A model generated the notes under the pieces. The model was given only the letters and a program-made list of their open reading frames with translations. It did not search any database and was not told where the DNA came from. Both the position numbers and the translations under genes were made by a program. Below are positions 16,294 to 24,264 of a stretch of 64,000 bases of DNA, in pieces; within the stretch, counting starts at the first letter, position 1, and every line of letters begins with the position of its first letter. The DNA is from an uncultured Acidobacteriaceae bacterium (lineage in GTDB: Bacteria; Acidobacteriota; Terriglobia; Terriglobales; Acidobacteriaceae), in the NCBI GenBank assembly GCA_903828675.1, contig CAIKND010000095.1, positions 34,250 to 98,249 of the forward strand, given 5' to 3'.

Positions 16294-17808
16294 TTACCCG
16301 ATCTTCCGGTTCCATGTTTCAAGGACTTTTTTGAACTCGAGCATGAACTTGCCGGAGTCGGCGCCGTCGATGAGGCGGTGATCGAAGCCCAGGCAGTAGG
16401 TCTGCATCGACCGGATCGCAATCGTATCGTTTCCCTCGGCGTCGGTAAGGACGACGGGCTCCTTGCGAAGGCCGCCGATGGCCAGAATTGCCGACTCCGG
16501 CTGGTTGATAATCGGCGTGCCGAACTCTCCGCCAAAGACGCCCGAGTTGGTCAGGGTAAAGGTAGACCCCGCGGTTTCGTCGGGCAGCAGCTTCTTGGCG
16601 CGCGCGCGGCCGGCCAGGTCAGCAATGGCCTTTGCGAGGCCTACGAATGTGCTTTCCTCGGCATGGCTGAGGACCGGAACAATCAGACCCCAGTCCAGCG
16701 ACACGGCGATGCCCAGGTTGATGTTGCGGTGGTAGCGGATGGACTCGCCTTCCAGCGAGGCATTGACGATGGGGAACTTGCGCAACGCCTCAACGGTGGC
16801 CATGGCGATGAAGGGCATGTAGGTGAGCTTGACGCCGTTGCGCTGCTCGAACCCCGCCCTCTCGCGCTCGCGCAACTGCACCACGCGGGTCATGTCCACC
16901 TTGTAAACGGTGTGCACGTGAGGGCTGGTCCGCAGGCTCTCAACCATGCGCTGGGCAATGATGGAGCGCATGCGGGTGAGCGGCACCAACTCGCCGGGAA
17001 GATGTGCGGTGGCGGTGGGCTGTTCGGGTTCGGCGTTGCCCGGTCCGTACTCGCGGAGGTGGCGCAGCACATCCTCTTTGGTGATGCGGCCTTCTGAGCC
17101 GGTGCCGGCAACCTGGCGCAGGTCAAGGTTGTTGTCTTGTGCGATGCGGCGCACCAGGGGCGAGGAGCGCAGGCGGCGGCCAACCAACTGCGGCGCAGGA
17201 GGCTGCGGCTTTGGGGCCGCCTCGGGAGCGACTGACGGGGCCTTCGGCGCAGGGGGCAAAGCCGAACCCGATGCAGTAACGCCGCCGATGACAGCGACCA
17301 CGGTGTTGATTCCGACGGTAGCGCCCTCTGAAATCTTGATCTCAGAGAGGATTCCGGCTACGGGCGAAGGAATCTCCGCGTCCACCTTGTCGGTGGAGAT
17401 TTCAAACAGCGGCTCATCCTTCTCGACCTTGTCGCCGACCTTTTTAAGCCACTTGGTGATGGTGCCCTCAACGATGGACTCGCCCATCTGCGGCATCACC
17501 ACTGCGGTTCCAGAGGCCGCCAGAGCGCTGGCGGCTTCGTGGCTGGCGGATGCGGCAGTCTCCGCATCGCCGCTGGTGGCGACGGTTGCGACCACGGTGT
17601 TGATGCCGACCGTAGCGCCTTCGGGAACGATGATCTCCGTCAACACCCCGGCCACGGGCGAGGGAATCTCCGCATCCACCTTGTCAGTAGAAATCTCGAA
17701 CAGCGGCTCGTCTTTTTCGACGCGGTCGCCGGCCTTCTTGAGCCATTTCGTAATGGTGCCCTCAACGATCGACTCGCCCATCTGGGGCATGATCACGTCG
17801 GTTGGCAT
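16294..17808 (-). CDS. 2-oxoacid dehydrogenase complex E2 (dihydrolipoyl acyltransferase) with two lipoyl domains
   Basis: A 504-residue E2 core enzyme that moves an acyl group from lipoamide to CoA. It has two lipoyl domains (residues of about 1-78 and 99-176) with lipoylated lysines predicted at K43 and K141 in the sequence TDKVDAE, Ala/Pro linkers, an E3/E1-binding domain near residues 222-262 (SSPLVRRIAQDNNLDLRQV, GRITKEDVL), and a catalytic domain from about 290 with the active-site FDHRLIDGADSG close to the C-terminus. Whether it serves 2-oxoglutarate, pyruvate or branched-chain oxoacids cannot be told; no E1 or E3 gene is adjacent. lipB follows upstream on the same strand, which fits its need for lipoylation. 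The ATG at 17808 has AGAGGGA upstream. Confidence 0.92.
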   Translation of the reverse strand: MPTDVIMPQMGESIVEGTITKWLKKAGDRVEKDEPLFEISTDKVDAEIPSPVAGVLTEIIVPEGATVGINTVVATVATSGDAETAASASHEAASALAASGTAVVMPQMGESIVEGTITKWLKKVGDKVEKDEPLFEISTDKVDAEIPSPVAGILSEIKISEGATVGINTVVAVIGGVTASGSALPPAPKAPSVAPEAAPKPQPPAPQLVGRRLRSSPLVRRIAQDNNLDLRQVAGTGSEGRITKEDVLRHLREYGPGNAEPEQPTATAHLPGELVPLTRMRSIIAQRMVESLRTSPHVHTVYKVDMTRVVQLRERERAGFEQRNGVKLTYMPFIAMATVEALRKFPIVNASLEGESIRYHRNINLGIAVSLDWGLIVPVLSHAEESTFVGLAKAIADLAGRARAKKLLPDETAGSTFTLTNSGVFGGEFGTPIINQPESAILAIGGLRKEPVVLTDAEGNDTIAIRSMQTYCLGFDHRLIDGADSGKFMLEFKKVLETWNRKIG

Positions 17809-18024
17809 GAATCCCTCTCTCCGCCATTCGGGACGCATTCGAGCAATTCCAGGATTACCGTACCCTGGCAACATTCATGCGAGGTTGCCGCTCCCTGCTG
17901 GTCGCGTCAACTTTGCGAAGTGCCTTCGATGTATACCAATCCTGGAACTGCTGTAGCGCGCCTGGTTCCTGCCGGATTATAAATCGCTGCGCATAGATGG
18001 GTGGAGCCTGAGCGCGGCCAGAAC

Positions 18025-18879
18025 TCAAGCGCGAACAGGTTTGTCAGGTGTATTCCTCAGTCGCTCGATCTCGACAGGAACCTGGAGCGGTGTGTCCTCA
18101 GCCGGAAAGCCTGGCGCTTTGGCAGAAGCAGCCTTCGCCCGCGCACGAAGCGCTGCAAGTCCCTCGACAGCCAGCACCTGCTGGCCGAAGACCAGGCCGA
18201 ACTGGCGCGCCGCCTGGTGGGCAACGGTTTCGAGGCTGGGCAGTTCTTCCGGCGGCGTAACATCTTGCCCGAGAATCTCGTCTTTCAGGCGGGTGACCGG
18301 CCGGTCGGTAATGCCGCAGGGATTGATGAGGGTAAAGTCCCTCAAGTCGGTCGTCACGTTGAAGGCGAAGCCGTGCGAGGTAATTCCGCGCGAGACGTGA
18401 ATGCCGATGGCGCCAATCTTCCGTCCCAGCCCTGCGCCCTCCACTGGAGAATCGAGACCGCACCACACGCCGGTCAGCCCCGGGATTCTTCCAGCCGGGA
18501 CGCCAAATACTCCGCACATCCGGATCAGCGCCTCTTCCATCAGGCGAACAAAGTCTACCGGACCGAGCCTTCCGCCGCCCGGCCTGCTCAGGCTGCGCAG
18601 GTCGAAGATGGGGTAGCCGACCAGCTGACCAGGGCCGTGATAAGTCACATCGCCGCCGCGGTTGATGTCATGGAGAGTGACGCCGCGGCTGGCCAGCAGT
18701 TCGTCCGAGGCCAGCACATTGGAGCGGTTGGCATTGCGCCCCAGGGTGAGTACCGGCGGATGTTCGAGCAGCAGCAGTACATTCTCGACGCGGCCTTCGT
18801 AACGCAGCGCCGCGATCTCCGCCTGCAACCGCAGGCCCTCGTCGTAGCCCACCCGCCCGAGATAGAGATATTGGATCAT
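18025..18879 (-). CDS. lipB: Octanoyltransferase (lipoyl-ACP transferase)
   Basis: A 284-residue LipB, which transfers octanoyl groups from acyl carrier protein to lipoyl domains. Key motifs are RNANRSNVL, RGGDVTYHGPGQLVGYP (residues 74-90, His81), the lysine in GRKIGAIGIH (K154) and the catalytic cysteine in INPCGI (C188), matching the Cys/Lys pair of the family. The C-terminal 50 residues, Ala/Pro rich, are longer than in E. coli LipB. The ATG at 18879 has GGAAG upstream; ATG 18891 is possible. It neighbours the E2 gene on the same strand across 216 bases, but lipA is not in the window. Confidence 0.93.
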   Translation of the reverse strand: MIQYLYLGRVGYDEGLRLQAEIAALRYEGRVENVLLLLEHPPVLTLGRNANRSNVLASDELLASRGVTLHDINRGGDVTYHGPGQLVGYPIFDLRSLSRPGGGRLGPVDFVRLMEEALIRMCGVFGVPAGRIPGLTGVWCGLDSPVEGAGLGRKIGAIGIHVSRGITSHGFAFNVTTDLRDFTLINPCGITDRPVTRLKDEILGQDVTPPEELPSLETVAHQAARQFGLVFGQQVLAVEGLAALRARAKAASAKAPGFPAEDTPLQVPVEIERLRNTPDKPVRA

Positions 18880-18925
18880 CGCTGCTTCCATTGTAGCCAG
18901 CGCTGAGCTGCCCCAATCCTCAGGA

Positions 18926-19306
18926 CTAAAGCTGTGCCTTGAATAGCCCGGCGAACGCGGCCCTATGCTGCCACGCCACCAGCAGCCACAGTAGAGTGAC
19001 AAACACGCCCGGCCCGATTGTCTTTGGCTGCATGAAGAGGTGGAACAGCAAAATATTCACCAGAACCGGGCCAAGGAACGTTAACCCCAGCGCCACATAC
19101 CGATTGATGAGAAGCAGAATTGCCGAGACGGTCATGACCACGCCAACGGCATAGAAGTAGTGGGTGGCAAACATCACGGCGAAAAATTCTCCAGGATGCC
19201 CGGTCGGCAAAGGCCCCGTGGGGATGAAGTTCAGAAGGCCGTTGAGGCCGAAGACCAAAAACATAAGGCCCAGCAGCAACCGGGCAATGATGGAAGCGAT
19301 CTTCAT
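18926..19306 (-). CDS. DoxX-like small membrane protein
   Basis: A 126-residue protein with four predicted membrane spans (ASIIARLLLGLMFLVFGLN, FYAVGVVMTVSAILLLI, VALGLTFLGPVLVNILLFHL, GVFVTLLWLLVAWQHR) and the DoxX-like opening MKIASIIARLLLGLMFLVFG. Members of this group are uncharacterised redox- or envelope-related membrane proteins. The ATG at 19306 has AAGGAGA seven bases upstream, which settles the start against the much longer open frame to 19591. Confidence 0.78.
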   Translation of the reverse strand: MKIASIIARLLLGLMFLVFGLNGLLNFIPTGPLPTGHPGEFFAVMFATHYFYAVGVVMTVSAILLLINRYVALGLTFLGPVLVNILLFHLFMQPKTIGPGVFVTLLWLLVAWQHRAAFAGLFKAQL

Positions 19307-19608
19307 GGGGTTCTCCTTGAATTGAGGTCGGTTTCGGGGAAGAATCGGGTACGACGTGCGTCTGGGGGGGCCGGTAGAAAGCGAGGAAGAAATTCTCCCT
19401 GCAGCCAATGGATGGTTAGCGAGCGCAGGCCGATTCAAATCATTGAGATGTAGGGCTGTACTGTGCCCGCGACGGGTGGTTTGATACAGTGGCACTACAC
19501 GGGGTTCCTCTGAACGAGACTGTCTAATTCGTCCTCTCACGCACTGCCTTGCCGGCCAGGGCCGGTCGCGGTGTGTTTCTTCGCATCTCAAAAGAGAGGA
19601 TTGGTTCC
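19307..19608. other. 302-base divergent gap between DoxX-like gene and rsgA
   Basis: No gene or clear repeat is seen. Both flanking genes are transcribed outward, so their promoters must be here. Open frames through it are extensions of the two genes without Shine-Dalgarno or family support. Confidence 0.4.
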
Positions 19609-20640
19609 GTGATTCTTGAACAATTTGGATGGAACGGCTATTTCGAGGCCCAGGCCTGCGCCGGCATTCCGGGGCGTGTGGCTTCGGCGAACCATGGCCG
19701 CTTCCTGGTGTGGACCGCGAACGGCGAGGTGGATGCGAGCGTGAGCGGCCTGCTGCGCCGCAGCTCCCCGCTGTGGCCCGCGGTGGGCGACTGGGTGGTG
19801 CTGCGCGAAGGCGCGGACGTCATCGTCAAGGTGCTGGAACGCAAGACAAAGCTCTCACGCAAGCAGCCTGAGCGAGAGGTGCGCGAGCAGGTGCTGGCGG
19901 CCAATGTGGATGTGCTGTTCATTGTGAGCGGCCTGGACCGCGACTATAACGAGCGGCGTATCGAGCGCTTTCTGGTAATTGCCCGCGAAAGCGGCGCCCG
20001 GCCGGTGGTGCTGCTGAACAAGTCGGACCTGGCGGACGAGCTTGGGCTGGACCTGGCCGCTGTGGTTGCCCGGACCGCCGCGCTGAGCCCCGGCACCAGG
20101 GTTGTGCCGCTGAGCGCCCTGTCAGACCACGGGCTGGATGCGCTGCCGGAGCTGGTTGCACCCGGCGAGACCGCGGCGCTCATCGGGTCGTCTGGAGTGG
20201 GCAAGTCAACGATCTTGAATCGGCTGCTGGGCGATGAACGGCAAAGAACCAATGCCGTGCGCGCCTGGGACAGCCGAGGCCGCCACACCACCACCACGCG
20301 CGAGCTATTTACGATGCCCGGCGGCTGGCTGCTGATGGACCTGCCGGGCCTGCGCGAGGTGCAACTGTGGGCCACGACGGAGGACCTGGCTGATAGTTTC
20401 GACGACATCAAGGAGCTGGCCGGTGCCTGCCGCTTTCGAGACTGCGCCCACACGGGCGAGCCGGGTTGCGCCGTGGGCGCTGCGGGCCTTGACCCGGCCC
20501 GGCTGGCCAATTACCTGAAGATGCAGGGCGAGCTTGCCAACCTGAAACAAAAGATTGCACCCCGCCCGGCACGCGACAACCAGCCCAAGCGGAAGATGAC
20601 AAAGAGGTCCTCCCGCCCGCACCTCAATCATGATTCGTAG
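19609..20640 (+). CDS. rsgA: Ribosome small-subunit maturation GTPase RsgA
   Basis: A 343-residue circularly permuted GTPase that helps late 30S subunit assembly. Order of parts: N-terminal OB fold (residues 1-95), G4 NKSD (137-140), G5 PLSAL, G1 GSSGVGKST (193-201), the switch segment RGRHTTTTREL, G3 DLPG, and the C-terminal zinc site in CRFRDCAHTGEPGC. The start GTG 19609 follows AAGAGAGGA by eight bases and gives the family opening ILEQFGWNGYFEAQ; a TTG at 19549 would add 20 residues. It converges on the fucosidase gene 14 bases later. Confidence 0.94.
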   Translation: MILEQFGWNGYFEAQACAGIPGRVASANHGRFLVWTANGEVDASVSGLLRRSSPLWPAVGDWVVLREGADVIVKVLERKTKLSRKQPEREVREQVLAANVDVLFIVSGLDRDYNERRIERFLVIARESGARPVVLLNKSDLADELGLDLAAVVARTAALSPGTRVVPLSALSDHGLDALPELVAPGETAALIGSSGVGKSTILNRLLGDERQRTNAVRAWDSRGRHTTTTRELFTMPGGWLLMDLPGLREVQLWATTEDLADSFDDIKELAGACRFRDCAHTGEPGCAVGAAGLDPARLANYLKMQGELANLKQKIAPRPARDNQPKRKMTKRSSRPHLNHDS

Positions 20641-20644
20641 CCGA

Positions 20645-20660
20645 CGCTAACTGGTTAGCG
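20645..20660. terminator. Palindrome between convergent rsgA and fucosidase genes
   Basis: CGCTAAC (20645-20651) and GTTAGCG (20654-20660) form a near-perfect palindrome that covers the fucosidase stop codon. It could be a small bidirectional terminator, though it lacks T-runs. Confidence 0.35.
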
Positions 20661-22130
20661 GCTCACCTTCAACACCCAGGCCGGCTGGTGCACCAGTTCG
20701 CCGGGAAGGCGCGGCAATTCAATCTCTACTCCCCCGGCGACTGCTTTGAACTTGAGCGGCTCCGGCGACCCCAGAAGGCTTACCGACTTGACGCCGCTCA
20801 TGTCCTTGAGCAGAAAAGTACGACCGGGCCAGCGCGGCAGAATCGCGTAAACGTTGCTGCCCTTGCTGGTCAGGAAGGCGTCGATGGCGGCTTTTCCTGC
20901 CTCGGGCTTTTCCGCCAGCTTCGATACGTCGTAGGCCGACTCATATTCGGCGTTGTATTTGACCGAAGGAATTTCGCCCGCGCTCCATTGCCGGGAGGTC
21001 TTCCAGGGCCTGGTGCCATATATGGCGTCGCCGTTCACTTTAAGCCAGTCGCCGATCTGAATCAGCCGGTCCTGCATGATCACGGGAATGGTGCCATCCG
21101 CGGCGGGGCCGATGTCCAGCAGCAGGTTGCCGCCGCGGCTCACGATGTCCACCAGCATGATGACCAGCTCGCGTCCGCTGTGGTAATCCTGCAGCTGCTC
21201 GGCGCGGTTGTAGCCGTAGCTGTAGCCCATGCCCCGGCTTTCTTCCCAGGGATGCTCCATGCCGCTCATGCCGGCGGTGTATTCCGTGGTCCAGTAGCCG
21301 CCATGCTTGTGGCGCGTCTCGCTGCCCCAGCGGTCGTTGACCACCACTTCGTCCTTGACCGGGGAGTCGTTGAAGAGCCAGGCCAGCAGCTCAGGGCTGC
21401 GCCAGGCGGTGGAAGGCATCTCCCACTCGCCGTCCGTGAAGATGATGGAGGGCTTGTAGCGCGTGACCACGTCTTTGAACTGCGGGAACATGTGGTCGTT
21501 TACATAGCGCGGCTTGTCTTTGAGCCAGAGCGGGTTATACCACTCGTAGAGCGAATAGTAGATGCCCATGCGCAGGCCCTTGCGCCGCACCGCGTCGCCC
21601 AAGTCGCCGAGCAGGTCGCGATGGGGGCCGATTTCGACTGCATTCCAGGGCCGTCCCCAGGTTGCCGAGGCCTCTTTGCTGGGCCACATCGCGAAGCCCT
21701 CGTGATGCTTCGAGGTCTGCACTACATATTTGGCGCCTGAGCGCAAAAAAGTGTCTGCCCACTGGTCCGGGTCAAACAGCTCCGCTTTGAACTGGGGAGC
21801 GAAGTTCTGGTAGGCATAGTCCGCGCCGTAGATTTTCTGGTGATAGGCCCAGGTTCCGGTCTCGATCGCGTTGGCCTTGGGGTTGTCGCGTCCCTCGATC
21901 ATCTGGTGCCAGTACCACTCCGCGTAGGCCAGCTTGCCCGGAATCACCGGGGCATAGGCGGGCACCGAGTAAACGCCCCAGTGGATGAAGATGCCGAATT
22001 TGGCGTCGGTAAACCAGTCGGGGGTGGGCCGCTTGTCAATGGAGTCCCAAGTGGGCTGGTAGGTTTGGGCGCTGAGCGGAGCCAAGGCAAGAAAAACAAG
22101 GAAAGAGAAAAATAGACGCTTCATTTTCAT
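20655..22130 (-). CDS. Secreted alpha-L-fucosidase (GH29)
   Basis: A 491-residue glycoside hydrolase of family GH29, which removes L-fucose with retention of configuration. A signal peptide covers residues 1-21 (RLFFSFLVFLALAPLSA). The catalytic barrel shows the family phrases WFTDAKFGIFIHWGVYSVPA, YVVQTSKHHEGFAMWPS, MGIYYSLYEWYNP and IIFTDGEWEM, where the Asp of FTDGEW is the expected nucleophile. A C-terminal beta-sandwich follows after about residue 365. It may liberate fucose from plant or host-type glycans in the periplasm. It is divergent from the MNT/HEPN pair. Confidence 0.93.
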   Translation of the reverse strand: MKMKRLFFSFLVFLALAPLSAQTYQPTWDSIDKRPTPDWFTDAKFGIFIHWGVYSVPAYAPVIPGKLAYAEWYWHQMIEGRDNPKANAIETGTWAYHQKIYGADYAYQNFAPQFKAELFDPDQWADTFLRSGAKYVVQTSKHHEGFAMWPSKEASATWGRPWNAVEIGPHRDLLGDLGDAVRRKGLRMGIYYSLYEWYNPLWLKDKPRYVNDHMFPQFKDVVTRYKPSIIFTDGEWEMPSTAWRSPELLAWLFNDSPVKDEVVVNDRWGSETRHKHGGYWTTEYTAGMSGMEHPWEESRGMGYSYGYNRAEQLQDYHSGRELVIMLVDIVSRGGNLLLDIGPAADGTIPVIMQDRLIQIGDWLKVNGDAIYGTRPWKTSRQWSAGEIPSVKYNAEYESAYDVSKLAEKPEAGKAAIDAFLTSKGSNVYAILPRWPGRTFLLKDMSGVKSVSLLGSPEPLKFKAVAGGVEIELPRLPGELVHQPAWVLKVSR

Positions 22131-22260
22131 GTCCCTTCAGTGGCAGAGAAATTCTCGCATAAAGATGCGAGGGGTGTAGAGGCGGTCGGGCGGAATATCT
22201 CCTGCCGCAACTGGTTGATTCAGAAGTAAACTGGAGACAGATTGAGGAGAGAGGGCTGCT

Positions 22261-22551
22261 ATGCGACCGTCTGAGGTACTGCCACAGCACCGGGAAGCAA
22301 TCCGCCAGCTTGTGCTCGAAGCCGGCATGGCGAACCCGCGCGTCTTTGGGAGCGTCGCGCGTGGCGAGGACCGGGAAGACAGCGACCTCGATATTCTGGT
22401 GGATCCGGCGCCGCGGGCAAGCCTGCTGACAATGGTCAGGCTTCAGTCCCAACTGGAGAAAGCCACTGGGATCAAGATCGATCTCCGAACTCCCGAGGAG
22501 ATTCATCCCCGGTTCCGGGATAAAGTTCTCGCCGAAGCGGCTTCTCTGTGA
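22261..22551 (+). CDS. MNT-type minimal nucleotidyltransferase antitoxin
   Basis: A 96-residue minimal nucleotidyltransferase of the MntA type. The signature GS-x10-DxD is GSVARG (30-35) followed by SDLDILV with Asp42 and Asp44; a third acidic residue is D in KIDLRT. In HEPN/MNT modules this protein neutralises the partner HEPN RNase by adding AMP to a tyrosine (established for related pairs). Its stop overlaps the partner's GTG start by four bases, showing translational coupling. Confidence 0.88.
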   Translation: MRPSEVLPQHREAIRQLVLEAGMANPRVFGSVARGEDREDSDLDILVDPAPRASLLTMVRLQSQLEKATGIKIDLRTPEEIHPRFRDKVLAEAASL

Positions 22552-22916
22552 ACAAGCACGCATTCCGCGCCAAGGACTATCTGCTCCACATGCTGGAGGC
22601 AGCGGATCAAGTCGTCGAGTACACTTCGGGCGTGAGCGAGGAGCAATTCTTCGGCAATAGAATGATGCGGGATGCCGTAATTCGCAATATTGAGATCATC
22701 GGCGAGGCAGCGAACAACCTGCTTGAGATTGGCCCAGATTTCGCCGCCAAATACCCCTCGATTCCCTTTGGCCAAATCTACGGAATGAGGAATCGCGTCG
22801 CCCATGGGTACTTTGCTGTGAGCACGACCATGATCTGGGATTCCGTTCAAGTGGACGTGCCAGAACTACGGCAGCAGATCGTAAAGGTACTCGGAGAACT
22901 TGAGGACGACGCTTGA
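22548..22916 (+). CDS. HEPN-domain (DUF86) ribonuclease toxin
   Basis: A 122-residue DUF86/HEPN protein, the toxin half of the MNT/HEPN module. The RNase motif R-x4-H is R81-NRVA-H86, followed by GYF, where the nearby tyrosine (Y88) is the sort of residue AMPylated by the partner in studied systems. N-terminal helix AFRAKDYLLHMLEAADQVV is typical. Start GTG at 22548 overlaps the antitoxin stop (GTGA). It ends only 58 bases before RNase P RNA. Confidence 0.88.
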   Translation: MNKHAFRAKDYLLHMLEAADQVVEYTSGVSEEQFFGNRMMRDAVIRNIEIIGEAANNLLEIGPDFAAKYPSIPFGQIYGMRNRVAHGYFAVSTTMIWDSVQVDVPELRQQIVKVLGELEDDA

Positions 22917-22974
22917 ACCAAAGACGTCGAGAATAATTTGAGCCGTTGGTGAAACACGCATTCGCGGTAGACTA

Positions 22975-23507
22975 GGGACTGGCAGGAGGACCGGGCGGTC
23001 GCTGCCGGGGGCCCCGCGCTAGCGGGTTTCTTCGGGGGAGGAAAGTCCGAACTCCGCAGGGCAGTGTGCCGGATAACGTCCGGGACGCGGACTTCAAGGT
23101 CCGTGGACGGCAAGTGCCACAGAAAAGATACCGCCTCGGTTACCCCTCCCCCGCTTCTTCGGAACCGGTGGAGGGCATCCCTGGAAACGCAATACCCGAG
23201 TGGGTCCGGCTTGCCGGGAACGCTCGCCGTTGCGGCAACTCCAGCGCCGGGGTAAGGGTGAAATGGTGCGGTAAGGGCGCACCGCCCGTGCCTGTAAAGG
23301 CCGGGGCAAGGTAAACCCCACACGGAGCAAGACCAAATAGGGAGGGAAACGGCGGCCAAGAGCCAGGCAGCCGTTGCGCATCGGCCCGACGCGCCCAGGC
23401 GGCTTGAGCTATTGCCGAAACCTCCGGGTAGGTCGCTGATGAGTGTCCGCGGCAACGCGGCGCCTAGAGGAATGACCGCACACGACAGAATTCGGCTTAT
23501 AGGTCCT
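22975..23507 (+). ncRNA. rnpB: RNase P RNA (bacterial class A), enlarged
   Basis: Universal RNase P elements are present in order: GAGGAAAGTCCGAACTCC (about 23037-23054), CAGAAAAGATACCGCC, GGTAAGGGTGAAATGGTGCG (23251-23270), GGTAAACCCCAC, AGACCAAATAGGG, and the 3' block ACAGAATTCGGCTTATAGG. The P1 helix can be formed by GGACT (22976-22980) with GGTCC (23502-23506), which sets the ends. The total of about 530 nt is much longer than the usual 350-400. The extra length is mainly between CCGCC (23131-23135) and GGTAAGGG (23251), the P12 region, with about 115 nt instead of about 23 in E. coli. Confidence 0.96.
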
Positions 23508-23533
23508 TTTGCCGAATGTTCCTAAAAAGACGA

Positions 23534-23568
23534 CAGCCCCGGCCGGGAGAGTTTTCCGGCCGGGGCTG
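23534..23568 (+). terminator. Strong hairpin after rnpB
   Basis: CAGCCCCGGCCGG (23534-23546) pairs perfectly with CCGGCCGGGGCTG (23556-23568), a 13-bp stem with a nine-base loop, followed by ACCATTTT. It sits 26 bases after the RNase P RNA end and 42 before dut, so it most likely ends rnpB transcription. Confidence 0.75.
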
Positions 23569-23610
23569 ACCATTTTAGGCAGGTTCTCCGCCTCGCTATA
23601 CGATAGAAAG

Positions 23611-24045
23611 ATGTTGCGAGTAAAGCGTTTGGTAGAAACTGCCCGGCTCCCGGTGGTGGCGCACCCCGGCGAAGACCTGGGCTATGACCTTTTTGCGTCG
23701 GAAGGCGCGGTGCTGGCTCCCGGAGCCACCGTGAAGGTGAAGACCGGCATCGCCGTTGAGGCGCGGAATCCAGTGACCGGGGCTCCGCTAGGGCTGCTGG
23801 TGAGGGACCGGTCGTCGATGGCGTCCAGGGGGATTGCGACGACGGGCGGCGTGATCGATGCCGGCTACCGGGGCGAAATCATGGTTCTGATGACCAATCT
23901 GGGCGAATCCCCAATCGAGTTGAAGGCTGGCGACAAGATCGCCCAGATGATTCCGGTTCCCGTCCTGACCGGGGTGGTGGAGGATGTGGAAAGCCTGGAG
24001 GAGTCGGCCCGCGCGGAGAAGGGGTTCGGCAGTTCAGGTCACTAA
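23611..24045 (+). CDS. dut: dUTP diphosphatase
   Basis: A 144-residue trimeric dUTPase, hydrolysing dUTP to dUMP and PPi. All five motifs are seen: LGYDLFAS (1), RSSMASRGI (2), GVIDAGYRGEI (3), GDKIAQMIPV (4) and KGFGSSGH (5, C-terminal, with the usual Phe and Gly/Ser). The ATG at 23611 gives the normal N-terminus LRVKRLVETARLP; the longer frame crosses the rnpB terminator. Confidence 0.95.
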   Translation: MLRVKRLVETARLPVVAHPGEDLGYDLFASEGAVLAPGATVKVKTGIAVEARNPVTGAPLGLLVRDRSSMASRGIATTGGVIDAGYRGEIMVLMTNLGESPIELKAGDKIAQMIPVPVLTGVVEDVESLEESARAEKGFGSSGH

Positions 24046-24264
24046 AGAGGGCAGGGCCGGAACCATGGGGAAGCTCCGTGCGTATCCAAAGAAGGGGAGT
24101 AGTCCTGTCTGCGCCCGGTCAGCAAGTTGGAATGCGGCCTGATAGGCCTGCTTTCCGTCCAAGAGAATAACAGCCTGGGAATTGTGGTTGCTGGAGATTA
24201 CGTACACTGGACATGGTGGGCAACTGCCCAGGGCCGCACCCGATCCGGCAAAGAAAGCAGATAC

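Noticed and set aside
22847..23455. Open frames in both strands across RNase P RNA
   Set aside because: The conserved RNase P elements fully explain the sequence, so these are not genes.
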